A DNA stretch of 64,000 nucleotides from CAZPHU01 sp964419255 (lineage in GTDB: Bacteria; Fibrobacterota; Chitinivibrionia; Chitinivibrionales; CAYFVL01), in the NCBI GenBank assembly GCA_964419255.1, contig CAYQOU010000007.1:26318-90317 (forward strand), written 5' to 3'. The position numbers were made by a program, and so were the translations under genes. This document shows, piece after piece, positions 43,649-54,004 of this stretch (position 1 is its first letter; the number at the start of each line of letters is the position of its first letter). Under the pieces are notes generated by a model. It did no database searches, was not told where the DNA came from, and saw nothing but the letters and a program-made list of their open reading frames with translations.

Positions 43649-45424
43649 CTACCGGCCGGATGCCGTCAGATCGTATATAGTTCGATACCTGTTGACGGAA
43701 CTTTCCCAGCTAAATCTGTGCAGAGAATCCATTCCGTTTCGTATAATTGTCGCGTATCGAACCTGATCATGGTACACCGACAACGCAGTTTCCAGCGCCT
43801 GGCTTGCAGCATCTACCATTCTGTTGTAGATCGGAACTTCATCCCGTCTTTCCACCGAAAGAGACAGTATGGTGCGCCACTGCTCGGAGGCGTTTTCGTC
43901 AAATGTTTCCTCCCGGTATAGAATACCGTTCGGTTTTGCGTCTGTCGCTTCCCTGGACGCGAAATGTCCATAAAAAGCAGGCAATTGTATCTTGATTACC
44001 GAATTTACCTGGCTGATCAAACCTCCAGTCGCCCTGGCGATGACAGGAGTTCCATGCAAAAACCCCTCCGTAGCGGCCCCAAACGGCTCATAAAACGATG
44101 GCATGATCAGAAATGATGCCCCACTCAAGCATTCGTGATAGATTTTCTCATCCACTCGATATGGCCAAATAGTTATATCTCCGCTACATTCGACACACAT
44201 ATTCTTGAAAAAAGATAACTGATGCTCATTTCCGTTTCGTGGATTACTCGGGGTAAATACCAGTTTTGCACTCCCGGGTGATAGTCGTCGAAAAGCCCTG
44301 AAAATAACATCGAAGCCCTTTTGCGCCAAATCGAGTCTCCCGCTCATAAAAAACACCGGCACCTGGCCCCGTCCACGCCTAAAAGTTATTGAACCATATA
44401 CCGGATTACCAGGGGGAGACAGAAGATATTTTTCGAGCTTTCTGCGTTTTTGCTTTTTGTCCTTCAGTATTGCAGCCATCTCATGCTCTGCGGAATTGGT
44501 GGTTTTGCTGGTTCGCAGCCGCATTGTCTTTCCAAACAGGCCATTTTCGATCCCAATCGGCGGATTTTGTCCGAATCCGTTTTGAAGATGTGGAGTAAAT
44601 AGTTGGCACTGAATCGGATCGTTGCGAAGCTCACAGGCAAAAGCTGTGCTCACTGTGGTTAAGGGACTGTCAAGGAAAGGAAGCGATGATTGAAGTACTG
44701 TCTGACCTAATGGCTTTATTCCCAGAAAATGTTCCGCAAGCTGCTCAGGCAAATGGCTGTCGAATGAATTATGCAGAGTCAGTACTGTATTTGCATGCTT
44801 AAACATGCCGGAAAAGAGTGCCTTTTTTGAGCTGATCGCCACTAATGCCGTTTCCCAATCATTTGCATGTAAAATAAGATTATCGGTCATGCCGATTTTC
44901 TGTAGCACCGAAGGCAGTACAGCAGCATAGACCAAAGCATCAATAAGCAGCTGTTGATTATCGGCATAGTCATACGGATCATTTTGCGCCTGAAAGAAAC
45001 CCTCTACCCCGATAAAAAAGGTGACAACTGACGGCGAATTGTCTTTATAGAGGTAAACATTGTATTCGGTCTCACCGATGTTCACCGAAAGATTATGGAA
45101 TTCGGGTATTATTTGTCCCCTGTCCAATGCCTCTTTAACTGCTTTTTGGTTGGGATAGAATGGAGAGACGATACACAGCTGCTCCCCCTTCAGAGCAAGC
45201 TGCTCTGGCAAGTACCGTGCCACTGCCGCCAATCCGCCACATGCAGCATACTTGTTTTCGAAAGATAAAAAAATGACCTTTCGTTTTGTGGTGTCAAATT
45301 TGTTTCGAGCAGCAACCAGCATCTCCCGTTCATGCTCATCGAACACGAGATGAAGCGGCGCCCGCATTGGCACCCAACTGTTTGTTTTGGTAGTGAATAT
45401 ATGCTGAATTTCTTCATCGAGCAT
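43649..45424 (-). CDS. GT5 glycogen/starch synthase-like glycosyltransferase
   Basis: 591 residues, longer than E. coli GlgA (477). Recognisable GT5 features: FLSFENKYAACGGLAAVARYLP near the N-terminus, HANDWETAL, TLHNSF, VFFMSGRLDLAQKGFDVIF in the second half, and the donor-site MPSFYEPFGAATEGFLHGTP with two Glu. The donor-binding Lys of the usual K-x-G-G-L motif is replaced (AACGGL), so sugar-nucleotide use could differ from classical GlgA. Its start overlaps the end of the UPF0104 membrane-protein gene by 11 bp. Glycogen synthesis is likely but other glucans are possible. Confidence 0.78.
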   Translation of the reverse strand: MLDEEIQHIFTTKTNSWVPMRAPLHLVFDEHEREMLVAARNKFDTTKRKVIFLSFENKYAACGGLAAVARYLPEQLALKGEQLCIVSPFYPNQKAVKEALDRGQIIPEFHNLSVNIGETEYNVYLYKDNSPSVVTFFIGVEGFFQAQNDPYDYADNQQLLIDALVYAAVLPSVLQKIGMTDNLILHANDWETALVAISSKKALFSGMFKHANTVLTLHNSFDSHLPEQLAEHFLGIKPLGQTVLQSSLPFLDSPLTTVSTAFACELRNDPIQCQLFTPHLQNGFGQNPPIGIENGLFGKTMRLRTSKTTNSAEHEMAAILKDKKQKRRKLEKYLLSPPGNPVYGSITFRRGRGQVPVFFMSGRLDLAQKGFDVIFRAFRRLSPGSAKLVFTPSNPRNGNEHQLSFFKNMCVECSGDITIWPYRVDEKIYHECLSGASFLIMPSFYEPFGAATEGFLHGTPVIARATGGLISQVNSVIKIQLPAFYGHFASREATDAKPNGILYREETFDENASEQWRTILSLSVERRDEVPIYNRMVDAASQALETALSVYHDQVRYATIIRNGMDSLHRFSWESSVNRYRTIYDLTASGR

Positions 45425-46421
45425 CGTTTTTCCGCTTTCCTTGCGCCGGAACCAGACTCCATATCAGGCCTATCGATGCGGGTATGATAAGGTTGAGCAT
45501 CAATATCAATATCGAGGTGTTAAGAGCCAGTCCGGTTATGTTTGTCATTTCGCCGGCAAAATAGAACTGTTGAATAAACAATTGAAAAGAATACTCTCGT
45601 ATTCCCATGTTGGCCATAAAAAAGGGCATTAAAGTCAAAAAAGCATAGGCCTGCCCCGCAGCCAGTATCCCTTCTATGTAGCCTACATCGCCAAACATCC
45701 TGAAAATAACAACAGTTTGGGCAATCAGTGCTACGTGGGCTCCCAAGGTGCATGCACCGACTTTCTTTCCCGTAGAAGAAAACAGACGCGGAGAAAGATC
45801 TTTAATTTGTGGCCCGTACCGTTTTAGAAATTTACTGAACAGTGTACCGCGTGCTACAAGAATCAGGACGATCAACGAAATAACGGCGGCAATAGCCAAA
45901 AGAACACCGAATTGAGCATGTGGGAGACGTTTGAAAAAGACCGCCTGCATCAATACGCAACCGAATGCAAATAAAAAAACCGCCGCAATGGTAAAAAGCT
46001 TGTCGACCACAACGGGTAAAAAGGTACTTGCCCTGTCCTTTTTTGAAATTTCTAAACCGCGGAACAGCTCTCCAAGTCGTCCGGGCGTAATAAAGGCCAG
46101 TAACAAACCAAATAAAAATGTTTTTGCAGCCACTCGACTGGATACCTCAAAGCCCTCATACACAAGAAGCAATTTCCAGCGGGCAATGTGTAATATAATC
46201 GCCGCAGCGCCCAAAACAGATGCTACGGCGAAGGGAAACAGTTTAAAATCGGTCCATAGACGGGAAAGCTGACCAAGGTTGAGTTTACGGTTGGCCAGGT
46301 ACACAAACGCAAGCGTAAGGATGATTTTCGCCACATTGATAAAATGCCTACCGGCTACTACCCGCCAAATCCGCTCTCCACCAGCCGCACTCTGTCGATT
46401 TATCCGCTTAATTAGATCCAT
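45414..46421 (-). CDS. UPF0104 / MprF-flippase-like membrane protein
   Basis: 335 residues with about eight membrane helices. It has the family pattern LLAFITPGRLGELFRGLEIS and MANMGIREYSFQLF of the lysylphosphatidylglycerol synthase/flippase transmembrane domain (UPF0104), without a transferase domain. Members are thought to flip or bind lipids or to accompany glycan pathways. It precedes the GT5 gene with an 11-bp overlap, so both are co-expressed. Substrate unknown. Confidence 0.82.
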   Translation of the reverse strand: MDLIKRINRQSAAGGERIWRVVAGRHFINVAKIILTLAFVYLANRKLNLGQLSRLWTDFKLFPFAVASVLGAAAIILHIARWKLLLVYEGFEVSSRVAAKTFLFGLLLAFITPGRLGELFRGLEISKKDRASTFLPVVVDKLFTIAAVFLFAFGCVLMQAVFFKRLPHAQFGVLLAIAAVISLIVLILVARGTLFSKFLKRYGPQIKDLSPRLFSSTGKKVGACTLGAHVALIAQTVVIFRMFGDVGYIEGILAAGQAYAFLTLMPFFMANMGIREYSFQLFIQQFYFAGEMTNITGLALNTSILILMLNLIIPASIGLIWSLVPAQGKRKNDAR

Positions 46422-46561
46422 TGTTTTTTTCGTAGACCAGGGCTGGTTACAGAAGCCGCTTTCTTTTAAGCTCCAAATTCGATTAGTGTTGATCCAGTCT
46501 TTCGTATAAAATACACTGCGCCCACCCCACGGCTCAAAAGCGATCGCGATACGAGTATTTT

Positions 46562-48748
46562 TCAGAGCATATTCAGCGGATCAATAATGATGATCATTTT
46601 TACCTTAGCCGGCAAACGGGAATATTCTTTTTGCACTTTTCGGCATATCTTCTGAATGGACTGCACGGACGAGGAGCGAAGAAGCATCGAATACCGGTGA
46701 GCGTTTCTCAGCCGAGCCAGAGGAGCAGGAGACGGCCCCAGCAACTCAACCTTCCTGCCCCCATCCACTTTGATCATCTGGGCTATGGATTCGCTAAACC
46801 TAACCGCATCATTTAGTTTTTCTGCTTCGATCAGGATACGGGCAAGACGGCCAAAAGGAGGATACCGCAAGGTTTTTCTGGTTTGAATCTCCAGGTGAAA
46901 AAAGCCTGTATAATCGTGCGTCTGAGAGTAAACGATGCAGGAATCCTCCGGCTGATAGGTCTGTATGACAACTTCCCCGGAATTATCGAGTCGACCGGCA
47001 CGGCCCGCCACCTGCGCAAGAAGCTGAAAGGTTCGTTCCGAGGAACGGAAGTCGGGAATATGCAGCCCGATGTCTGCCTGAAGCACACCAACAAGTTTTA
47101 CATTAGGGAAATCGAGCCCTTTTGCAACCATTTGTGTACCCAGAAGAATATCAGCCTCTTCCCTTTCGAAAGAAGATAACAGCTTCACATGAGCACCTTT
47201 GCGCCGGGTGGTGTCCTGATCCATTCGCAGGATACGAGCCATAGGGAAAACCTCCTTGAGCATCTCCTCAGCCTTCTGGATGCCGGTGCCCTGATATTTA
47301 ATTTGCTCGCCTTTACATTTCGGACATACATCCGGCGCCTGCCGGCTAAAGCCGCACTGATGACACTTCAGAGTTGTTCCGGTTTTGTGATAGGTCAACT
47401 TGACCGAACAATCGGGACATTCATAGGTGTGTGAGCATCGTTTGCACATCAGCGACACCGAAAAGCCACGTCTGTTTAGAAGAAGTATCACCTGACGTTT
47501 CTGCAAAACCGTATCTGCGATGCGATCCCGAAGGTATCGTGAAAGAAATGTCCAGTTGTTGTCGCGGTGCTCCTTATTCATGTCGATTATCTTCACATGC
47601 GGTAAGATGGCGTTTCCAAAGCGATTCTGAAGCCGTATAAGCTCGTATTTGCCGGATTGCGCGTTGAAGTATGTTTCAAAGCTTGGAGTCGCGCTGCCCA
47701 GTACCACAACCGCGTTTTGAAACTGACCACGCATCACCGCCGTATCACGAGCATGATAGCGCGGCTCCAGGTCCTCCTGCTTATAACTGCTGTCATGCTC
47801 CTCATCGACAATAATTAATCCGATGTTGTTCATCGGTGCCATTATGGCACTTCTTACCCCAATAACAACTCTCTTCTTACCGGAGACGATCTCCTCTACA
47901 CTGTCACGCCGCTCTCCATCCGACATCCTACTGTGAATAACCGCAATAACATCCCCCATCGCATCACGAAATCGTTGAATGGTTTGCGGCGTCAAGGAGA
48001 TTTCGGGCACCAATATGATAACGCCCTTTTGCTGTTTGAGCGCCTTCTGAGCAAGCTCTATATACACGTGCGTTTTACCACTGCCTGTGATACCGTGAAG
48101 CAGAAAAGGTTTTGACTGTGTTCCGAAATGTCTGCTGATTCGCTCAACCGCCCATCTTTGCTCTTTCGTCAAAGTAATCTTATGTCCGCCCCTCTCCTGC
48201 ATAAGCTCGTCGGCTTTCCGGATCACCTGTCTATGTTCTTTTTCCAGCACTTTTGCATCCACCAGCGCCGAAATCATATGAGTACTTACCCCCCAGTCCT
48301 CAAGCAATTCATTGCGAGTGAGGCTTTTTCCTGACATTTCTTTCAGTTTTTCGGCGGTCTGAGTCTGTTTTTTGGTCAAGCCCTGGGGAAGGCTTCCGCA
48401 AACACGGTACCTGGTGATCAATTTCGCCTTCTTTTCAACCAGCCGTTTCCGAATAAGCGGTTTAAACACCTTCCCTATCGGACACTGGTAATAGGCTGCA
48501 ATCCATTCATACAGCCGTATGAGTGAGGAGTTAGTGTCTGCCCAGCTGTTGCTTTTTATCTCAAGAATCGGCTTTAGCTCACTGAATTCAGATTTTTCAA
48601 CTATCCTGAATACCACTCCCCACAATTCCCGGGAACGCAGCTGCACCTTAACAGGTGTACCCGGTTGTAACGCTTGTTGGAAGGAATCGGGTATCGAGTA
48701 GTCGTAGAGACCTGGTATTGAAATGGGAAATGCTATTTGTGCAACCAT
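46562..48748 (-). CDS. priA: Primosomal protein N' (replication restart helicase PriA)
   Basis: 728 residues from ATG 48748, matching the usual PriA N-terminus (AQIAFPISIPGLYDYSIP); an in-frame start at 48802 adds 18 residues. Helicase features: Walker A HGITGSGKTHVYIE, DEEH in the Walker B position, two zinc-binding clusters (CKRCSHTYECPDC, then CHQCGF and CPKCKG), and QVAGRAGR. It reloads replication at stalled forks. Divergent from the FapA-like gene; the 112-bp space holds both promoters. Confidence 0.97.
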   Translation of the reverse strand: MVAQIAFPISIPGLYDYSIPDSFQQALQPGTPVKVQLRSRELWGVVFRIVEKSEFSELKPILEIKSNSWADTNSSLIRLYEWIAAYYQCPIGKVFKPLIRKRLVEKKAKLITRYRVCGSLPQGLTKKQTQTAEKLKEMSGKSLTRNELLEDWGVSTHMISALVDAKVLEKEHRQVIRKADELMQERGGHKITLTKEQRWAVERISRHFGTQSKPFLLHGITGSGKTHVYIELAQKALKQQKGVIILVPEISLTPQTIQRFRDAMGDVIAVIHSRMSDGERRDSVEEIVSGKKRVVIGVRSAIMAPMNNIGLIIVDEEHDSSYKQEDLEPRYHARDTAVMRGQFQNAVVVLGSATPSFETYFNAQSGKYELIRLQNRFGNAILPHVKIIDMNKEHRDNNWTFLSRYLRDRIADTVLQKRQVILLLNRRGFSVSLMCKRCSHTYECPDCSVKLTYHKTGTTLKCHQCGFSRQAPDVCPKCKGEQIKYQGTGIQKAEEMLKEVFPMARILRMDQDTTRRKGAHVKLLSSFEREEADILLGTQMVAKGLDFPNVKLVGVLQADIGLHIPDFRSSERTFQLLAQVAGRAGRLDNSGEVVIQTYQPEDSCIVYSQTHDYTGFFHLEIQTRKTLRYPPFGRLARILIEAEKLNDAVRFSESIAQMIKVDGGRKVELLGPSPAPLARLRNAHRYSMLLRSSSVQSIQKICRKVQKEYSRLPAKVKMIIIIDPLNML

Positions 48749-48860
48749 ATGTATCACAAGCGGAATAAATGACTTGACCGTGCGTTTGATATGCTGATAC
48801 AATCAATAGTGAACGCAAATGCGGTCTTTCAGATTTCAAACAAAGTCAAAGGAAAAAACA

Positions 48861-51017
48861 GTGAAAATATCTCTCACACGGGCGACTCCCGGGATGAAAC
48901 TCAGCCAGGATGTTATCCAATCCGGCACTCTCATTCTCAGAGCTCCTGTTACCCTCACATCTGAACTCATCAATATACTCAATAAACACGGCGTTCAGGA
49001 AATAAGCATCGATCAACCAGCCACGGATTCCCCCCTCTCATCGTCATCACCACTAATAGCAGTATCAATCTCGGAAGATGAGTATCGAGCAGACATTTTG
49101 ATTAAACCAACACATCCGGAGGGTAAGCAGCTGACCAAAGAAGATCTTTACGGGAGTCTCAGACAACATAACGTCTGCTCCGGCATTCACGATGATAAAT
49201 TGCGGATGCTGGTTGAAAGATGGAATCATTCACCCGCAGAATACAGTGTCCACGGAGTCGCAACAGGTTCTCCACCGGCCAAACTTTCCCTTAATCATAT
49301 AGAAGTTGTGGTTTCACATATTAGTCGCAAAGAACACCTGCAAAAAGCCCAAAGATGCACCAGAGCCTGGGAACTAAAGAATGCCGGGATTCCATTTCAG
49401 CGGGTAAAAGCCGGTCAGGCAATTGCACATATAAAAAAGGGTCTTACAGAAACCCAAGGAATGACTGTTACCGGCAAAAAAATCAAACCGGATCTGGATG
49501 CACTCCACAGGAAAGTGAATTTCGACGATGAATCGATTTCTTTTATCGAAGACACGGGCTGCTGGCAAAGCTTGAAGGAGGGGGTTGCGTATTTTATCGA
49601 CAATCAACTGGGTGTATTACCTGTTAGCTTTGACGGAAATGTTGATCTTTTTGTAGCACCGGATCGGCTGACGGCGGAAGTAGTTATTCACCCAGCTTTG
49701 GAAGGCGGTAAAACCCCTTCTGAAGATTCGATCTTAAACCAACTCAGAGAACAGGGAATCACATTCGGAATAAGGAAAGATGTTCTTAGTGAACTGAGCC
49801 GAAAACTTGGCCAAGGCATAACTCCCGAAAAACCGATCATTGTGGTCGAAGGCAAACCACCGGTAGATGGTGAAAATGGTAGTGTTACATTCTTTTTTAA
49901 TACCGAAACGTCACTGAAGCCACAGCAAAATCCTGACGGAACGGTTGATTACAAGAATGTCAATCTCATTCACAGGGTCAGCGCAGGGGACAAACTGGCC
50001 GGCTTAACACCTCCTACCCGAGGGAATTCAGGACGTGACATATATGGAAAGGAATTAGCGGCAAAGGATGGTATTCCCGCTACACTGCCTGCCGGACCAA
50101 ACACCAGGGTATCTGACGAAGAAGAGAATGTGCTCATCGCAACGGTAGACGGTAACGTCAAGTTTAATGGAACGACAATAGAGGTTAGTGAAGGATTTGT
50201 GGTAAAAGAAGATGTAGATTTCGGCACCGGCAATGTTTCCTATGCGAAATCGGTCATGGTGGGTGGTGATGTAAAATCCGGTTTTTCTGTAGAATGCGGG
50301 GGCGATCTTCAAGTTGGCGGAACAATCGAAGATGCTCACGTAAAAACAGGCGGCCATGTATTATGCAAATACGGCTTCATCGGCCAGGGAAAAGGAATCA
50401 TCGAAGCACATGGAGATGTGAATCTGGGGTTTCTGAAAAATCAAACGATTCGGTGCCGCGGCCGAGTGAATATAGCACGAGAAGCTCTAAATGGGAACAT
50501 CTTTGCCCGAAAATCGATCATCGTTGGAGGCAATCATCTGAGCGTTGCCGGAGGCCTTCTTATGGCCCGTGATCTGATACGCGTTCGTACGGCAGGGAAT
50601 ACAAGTGGAATTAGAACGATCCTCGAGGTTGGCACCGATTTTACTCTCATAGAAGAGCTTCAGAAAACAGAAAGCAAAATAAGCGAAATACAGGAGATTA
50701 TTGCAAAGCTTGAGAAAACGAGCCAACAATATATCCGTCTGGAAAAGACAAGAAAACTACCTCAGAAAGAACTGGCTATATACGAAAAAATCAAGGTTAC
50801 GCTTGTCAAATATGAAAAAGAGATTACTTCACTTGAAAAAAGAAAAGAGCTGATTACCAGAAAGATTTATAACTATTCTGATGCATGTGTTAGAATAGAC
50901 CATTCGGCCCTGCCGGGGACGATCATAAAAATCGGCGAAAGGCAGCATATAGTACGTGAAGAGGTTATTGGTCCAAAAGTGGCCCGTTTTGTGCGTCACG
51001 AAATAAGAATAGCGTAA
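48861..51017 (+). CDS. FapA-like DUF342 protein
   Basis: 718 residues from GTG 48861, with AAAGGA 7 nt before it; the upstream ATG at 48819 has no site. A KH-like or RNA-binding-like N-terminal region is followed by the DUF342 core with repeated short beta-turn segments (SVMVGGDVKSGFSVECGGDL, then GTIEDAHVKTGGHVLCKYGF) forming a predicted beta-helix, and a C-terminal coiled coil (about 590-680). FapA proteins affect flagellar assembly or cell envelope processes in several bacteria; the exact role is not settled. Confidence 0.85.
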   Translation: MKISLTRATPGMKLSQDVIQSGTLILRAPVTLTSELINILNKHGVQEISIDQPATDSPLSSSSPLIAVSISEDEYRADILIKPTHPEGKQLTKEDLYGSLRQHNVCSGIHDDKLRMLVERWNHSPAEYSVHGVATGSPPAKLSLNHIEVVVSHISRKEHLQKAQRCTRAWELKNAGIPFQRVKAGQAIAHIKKGLTETQGMTVTGKKIKPDLDALHRKVNFDDESISFIEDTGCWQSLKEGVAYFIDNQLGVLPVSFDGNVDLFVAPDRLTAEVVIHPALEGGKTPSEDSILNQLREQGITFGIRKDVLSELSRKLGQGITPEKPIIVVEGKPPVDGENGSVTFFFNTETSLKPQQNPDGTVDYKNVNLIHRVSAGDKLAGLTPPTRGNSGRDIYGKELAAKDGIPATLPAGPNTRVSDEEENVLIATVDGNVKFNGTTIEVSEGFVVKEDVDFGTGNVSYAKSVMVGGDVKSGFSVECGGDLQVGGTIEDAHVKTGGHVLCKYGFIGQGKGIIEAHGDVNLGFLKNQTIRCRGRVNIAREALNGNIFARKSIIVGGNHLSVAGGLLMARDLIRVRTAGNTSGIRTILEVGTDFTLIEELQKTESKISEIQEIIAKLEKTSQQYIRLEKTRKLPQKELAIYEKIKVTLVKYEKEITSLEKRKELITRKIYNYSDACVRIDHSALPGTIIKIGERQHIVREEVIGPKVARFVRHEIRIA

Positions 51018-51121
51018 GTACAAATGTTATCAATAAGCATCCAGGATCTATACGAAGGGTTTTTAAAGGGTGTTGTCCTTTTATTAAACCTGCGGAATGG
51101 TTTTTAGGCCGACACCACCTG

Positions 51122-51940
51122 CTACTTCGAGTCAAACGGGAATATCCGCCGTTTTTTAAATTGCTCTTTGTGACTCTTTGATGCCTCTGAGAGTTTCTTC
51201 TTCTCTTCCCTTGTCAGACTGTCCATTCCTTTTTCAGAAATTTTTTTCAAAATCGGATCAATGACCTCTTCGAAGTGCCGTTCCTTAGAGGCACGACTTT
51301 CGGCCCGATTCCTCATCTCCCGTTCATATTTTTTCTCGTTGTGCTCTTCCCACCAGCGCATCACTGGTTCATACGATTTCAAATAGATCAGTGCGACGAC
51401 GATACCTCCCAGATGCGTCAGATGTGCGATTCCTCCAAGGCTTTGCATGGATCCAATGATCGAAATCGCACCGATTATTATCACTGCTATTCTCACCGGC
51501 ACAGGAAAAATAAAGAACATCAACACCTGCCGATTGGGAAAATAGTAGGCATACACGGTGAGAATGGCCAAGACAGCTCCCGATGCACCAATGATGGGTA
51601 CATTCCAGGTAAAGAAACTCAGCAACCCTGCACCAATGCCTCCTATGAAGTAGAATGTAACAAATCGTCTGGTTCCCCACATCTGCTCCAACTCTACCCC
51701 AAACATCCAGAGTGCAAGCATATTAAACAGGATATGCCACGGCCCCATGCCGTGCAGAAACAAATAGGTCACCAAACGCCAAATCTGTCCATGGGCAAAA
51801 ACCTGTCTCGGTACAAGGGCGCCATATGCTATGAGAATACCAGTGCCCTGGGTAAGCACCTGCAGGACAAAAACGCCTATCGTTGCAATCAGAATGGCTT
51901 TGAGCCCCGGTGGTACTCCTGTCGTGCGATTTGCCATCAT
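51122..51940 (-). CDS. Rhomboid intramembrane serine protease
   Basis: 272 residues: six membrane helices followed by a charged cytoplasmic tail (about 195-272, Glu/Arg/Lys-rich). The catalytic Ser lies in PIIGASGAVLAIL and the catalytic His in IAHLTHLGGIVVAL; the W-R motif in loop 1 is GQIWRLVTYLFLH. Rhomboids cleave transmembrane substrates inside the membrane. It overlaps coaD by 4 bp. Confidence 0.93.
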   Translation of the reverse strand: MMANRTTGVPPGLKAILIATIGVFVLQVLTQGTGILIAYGALVPRQVFAHGQIWRLVTYLFLHGMGPWHILFNMLALWMFGVELEQMWGTRRFVTFYFIGGIGAGLLSFFTWNVPIIGASGAVLAILTVYAYYFPNRQVLMFFIFPVPVRIAVIIIGAISIIGSMQSLGGIAHLTHLGGIVVALIYLKSYEPVMRWWEEHNEKKYEREMRNRAESRASKERHFEEVIDPILKKISEKGMDSLTREEKKKLSEASKSHKEQFKKRRIFPFDSK

Positions 51941-52437
51941 AGAGGGGTACTCCCCGCTGCAGGAGTTAGTTTTTTGAGTATACGACTACGAATTGCCTCG
52001 GGTACAAAGTGGCTTATGTCGCCACCAAGACCGGCGATTTGCTTTACCATGGAAGAGCTCAGGTAAGTATACTCCGAGCTTGGCATCAGAAAAACCGTCT
52101 CCGCCTTTTCATTCATATTCCTGTTTGTAAATGCCATCTGGAACTCATATTCAAAATCCGAAAGTGCCCTGAGTCCGCGAATAAGTACTGATGCTTTATA
52201 CTCCCGCAGGCAGTTAACGATTAGCCCGTCATAGCGAATAACTTCGATATTGGGCATATCACGAAGAGATTGCCTGACCATCTCGACTCGCTCATCTGCG
52301 GAAAAAATTCTATTCTTACCCCTGTTGTTTGCAACCACGGCTATGACTTTGCGGAAAATCCTTGATGCCCTGATCGCAATATCTATGTGCCCGAAGGTAG
52401 GAGGATCAAAAGTGCCCGGATACAGAGCGGTTGGCAT
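51937..52437 (-). CDS. coaD: Phosphopantetheine adenylyltransferase
   Basis: 166 residues, the usual CoaD size. Motifs: ALYPGTFDPPTFGHIDIAIR at the nucleotidyltransferase site, RGLRALSDFEYEFQMA, and LSSSMVKQIAGLGGDIS. It makes dephospho-CoA from phosphopantetheine and ATP. The rsmD-coaD pairing seen here is common in bacteria (90-bp gap). Confidence 0.97.
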   Translation of the reverse strand: MPTALYPGTFDPPTFGHIDIAIRASRIFRKVIAVVANNRGKNRIFSADERVEMVRQSLRDMPNIEVIRYDGLIVNCLREYKASVLIRGLRALSDFEYEFQMAFTNRNMNEKAETVFLMPSSEYTYLSSSMVKQIAGLGGDISHFVPEAIRSRILKKLTPAAGSTPL

Positions 52438-52527
52438 GCTATCTACACCTCTGAGAGTTAAATGATTCGCGTTTGCTGTTTTTTTTCTGCAGCGGAAAAA
52501 CTACCCGCAGAATAGTAATATAGTATA

Positions 52528-53076
52528 TCAGGCTGAATGTTTCACGTATTCTACCACTGTACGACCGTACCTGCGACATGAGACTGTGATGGCGGCATTC
52601 TCAGCAACCTCAAACGCAATCCCCCGGTCATGCTGATAGAGTAAAATACCATCGGGATTAACCAAACGCATAAGGTTGTTTACCAGGGCATTTAAGGAGG
52701 AATCAAAATAAGGAGGATCGAAGAAAAGAATATCGTAAGACGTTGAGGTATTCTTTATGTATTGACGAAGGTCCTGCGATATGACCCGGGCATTATCCTG
52801 TACGGAGAAAATGTGCAGGTGCTCTCTTATACAACGCACGAGGTTTCGGTCCTTTTCTACAAAATGGACCATTTTGGCACCCCGACTGATCAATTCGAAA
52901 CCAAAAGCACCGCTTCCGGCACAAAAATCCGCGGCAAGAGCGCCGGGAATGTGCTGCCCGATACTGTCTACAACCGACTGCCTGACTCGTTCCAGTGTTG
53001 GCCGAAAAGACACCCGTGAGGATTTAACTGTAATAACTCTCCGTCCCAAAGTCCCCGATTTAATGCGTAATTTCAT
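52528..53076 (-). CDS. rsmD: 16S rRNA (guanine(966)-N2)-methyltransferase
   Basis: 182 residues. RsmD features: the N-terminal KIKSGTLG-type start, RPTLERVRQSVVDSI, the SAM-binding AADFCAGSGAFGFELISRGA and the catalytic FFDPPY. It methylates G966 of 16S rRNA in the small subunit. Seven bp after the PilN/O-like gene. Confidence 0.95.
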   Translation of the reverse strand: MKLRIKSGTLGRRVITVKSSRVSFRPTLERVRQSVVDSIGQHIPGALAADFCAGSGAFGFELISRGAKMVHFVEKDRNLVRCIREHLHIFSVQDNARVISQDLRQYIKNTSTSYDILFFDPPYFDSSLNALVNNLMRLVNPDGILLYQHDRGIAFEVAENAAITVSCRRYGRTVVEYVKHSA

Positions 53077-53083
53077 CGCGTGT

Positions 53084-54001
53084 TCAGTCGAGAGTCGTTA
53101 TGAAAAGCTGGCCGTTGATGTTGAGCTGATCTTTACTGACGGCATTAAGCTCAAACCGTTCAATAGCGCACGGTATTCTGGAATCATACAGCTGAGCTAT
53201 GAAACGAACGAACTGCTCGTAGGAGCCATGTGCGGAGAAAGTAAAGCGATGACGACGCGATTTGCCCACGGCTTCCACTGTCTGAGCCTGTATATCGTCC
53301 TGAAAACGCAATCCATTTTCTTTGCCAAGGCGGGCGATCTCCTTAACCTTGAAGGCAACGTCATCTCTGGATGGCAGCTGTTGGGGACTTATAATAAATG
53401 GTGCTGCTAAATCAAGGCCGAATTGCTTTGATCCGGAAAGCGTAAACTGGTAACTGTCATCCTTGGGACGAATCACCGTATAAGGTTTGGGAAGAAGTTC
53501 GGTGCCTTTCTGAATGAATCCTTTGAACATTCCCGCAACCAGTGTACGGGAATCGCTAATACCGGACCCCTGAAGAGTTTCAAAGTCTTTTGCCACAAAT
53601 CGTTTGAATCCAATACCTTGAGGTACTACATCGGTTAGGAATTCACACACGTTTTTGGCAAAATGAATCTCGTAGTTGATTTTATCCTCGAATGACAACT
53701 CGTCATACGACAGACTAAGATGTCCGCTGGTATGGTTGAGTTTTTCTTGCGGCTCCATTTCACGTACCACCTCCTCCACGACTCTCTTTTGAGAGAAAGT
53801 TGATGGAGCGTGTTTGCTTTCGGTCACCATCCGAGGCTTTGGCTGACTGCCGCTGTTTACATAGTTTATCCCGACCAGAATCCCCCCGCCAATCACCGCG
53901 ATAACTGCTACAATCCCCAAAGCCATCATCACCCGGGGCATTATGGAAGGCGAACGTGTCGCTTTCCTGACGTTAGTTTTGAGTAGATTTATTCTGACCA
54001 T
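53084..54001 (-). CDS. PilN/PilO-like type IV pilus assembly protein
   Basis: 305 residues. The N-terminus MVRINLLK is the PilN signature (the segment that binds PilM), followed by a membrane helix (about 23-44). The periplasmic part (about 90-305) has a PilO-like end (HRFTFSAHGSYEQFVRFIAQ, then PCAIERFELNAVS). It could be a PilN with a larger periplasmic domain or a PilN-PilO fusion. Together with the preceding pilM it builds the inner-membrane alignment complex of a type IV pilus or competence machine. Confidence 0.75.
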   Translation of the reverse strand: MVRINLLKTNVRKATRSPSIMPRVMMALGIVAVIAVIGGGILVGINYVNSGSQPKPRMVTESKHAPSTFSQKRVVEEVVREMEPQEKLNHTSGHLSLSYDELSFEDKINYEIHFAKNVCEFLTDVVPQGIGFKRFVAKDFETLQGSGISDSRTLVAGMFKGFIQKGTELLPKPYTVIRPKDDSYQFTLSGSKQFGLDLAAPFIISPQQLPSRDDVAFKVKEIARLGKENGLRFQDDIQAQTVEAVGKSRRHRFTFSAHGSYEQFVRFIAQLYDSRIPCAIERFELNAVSKDQLNINGQLFITTLD

Positions 54002-54004
54002 ATT

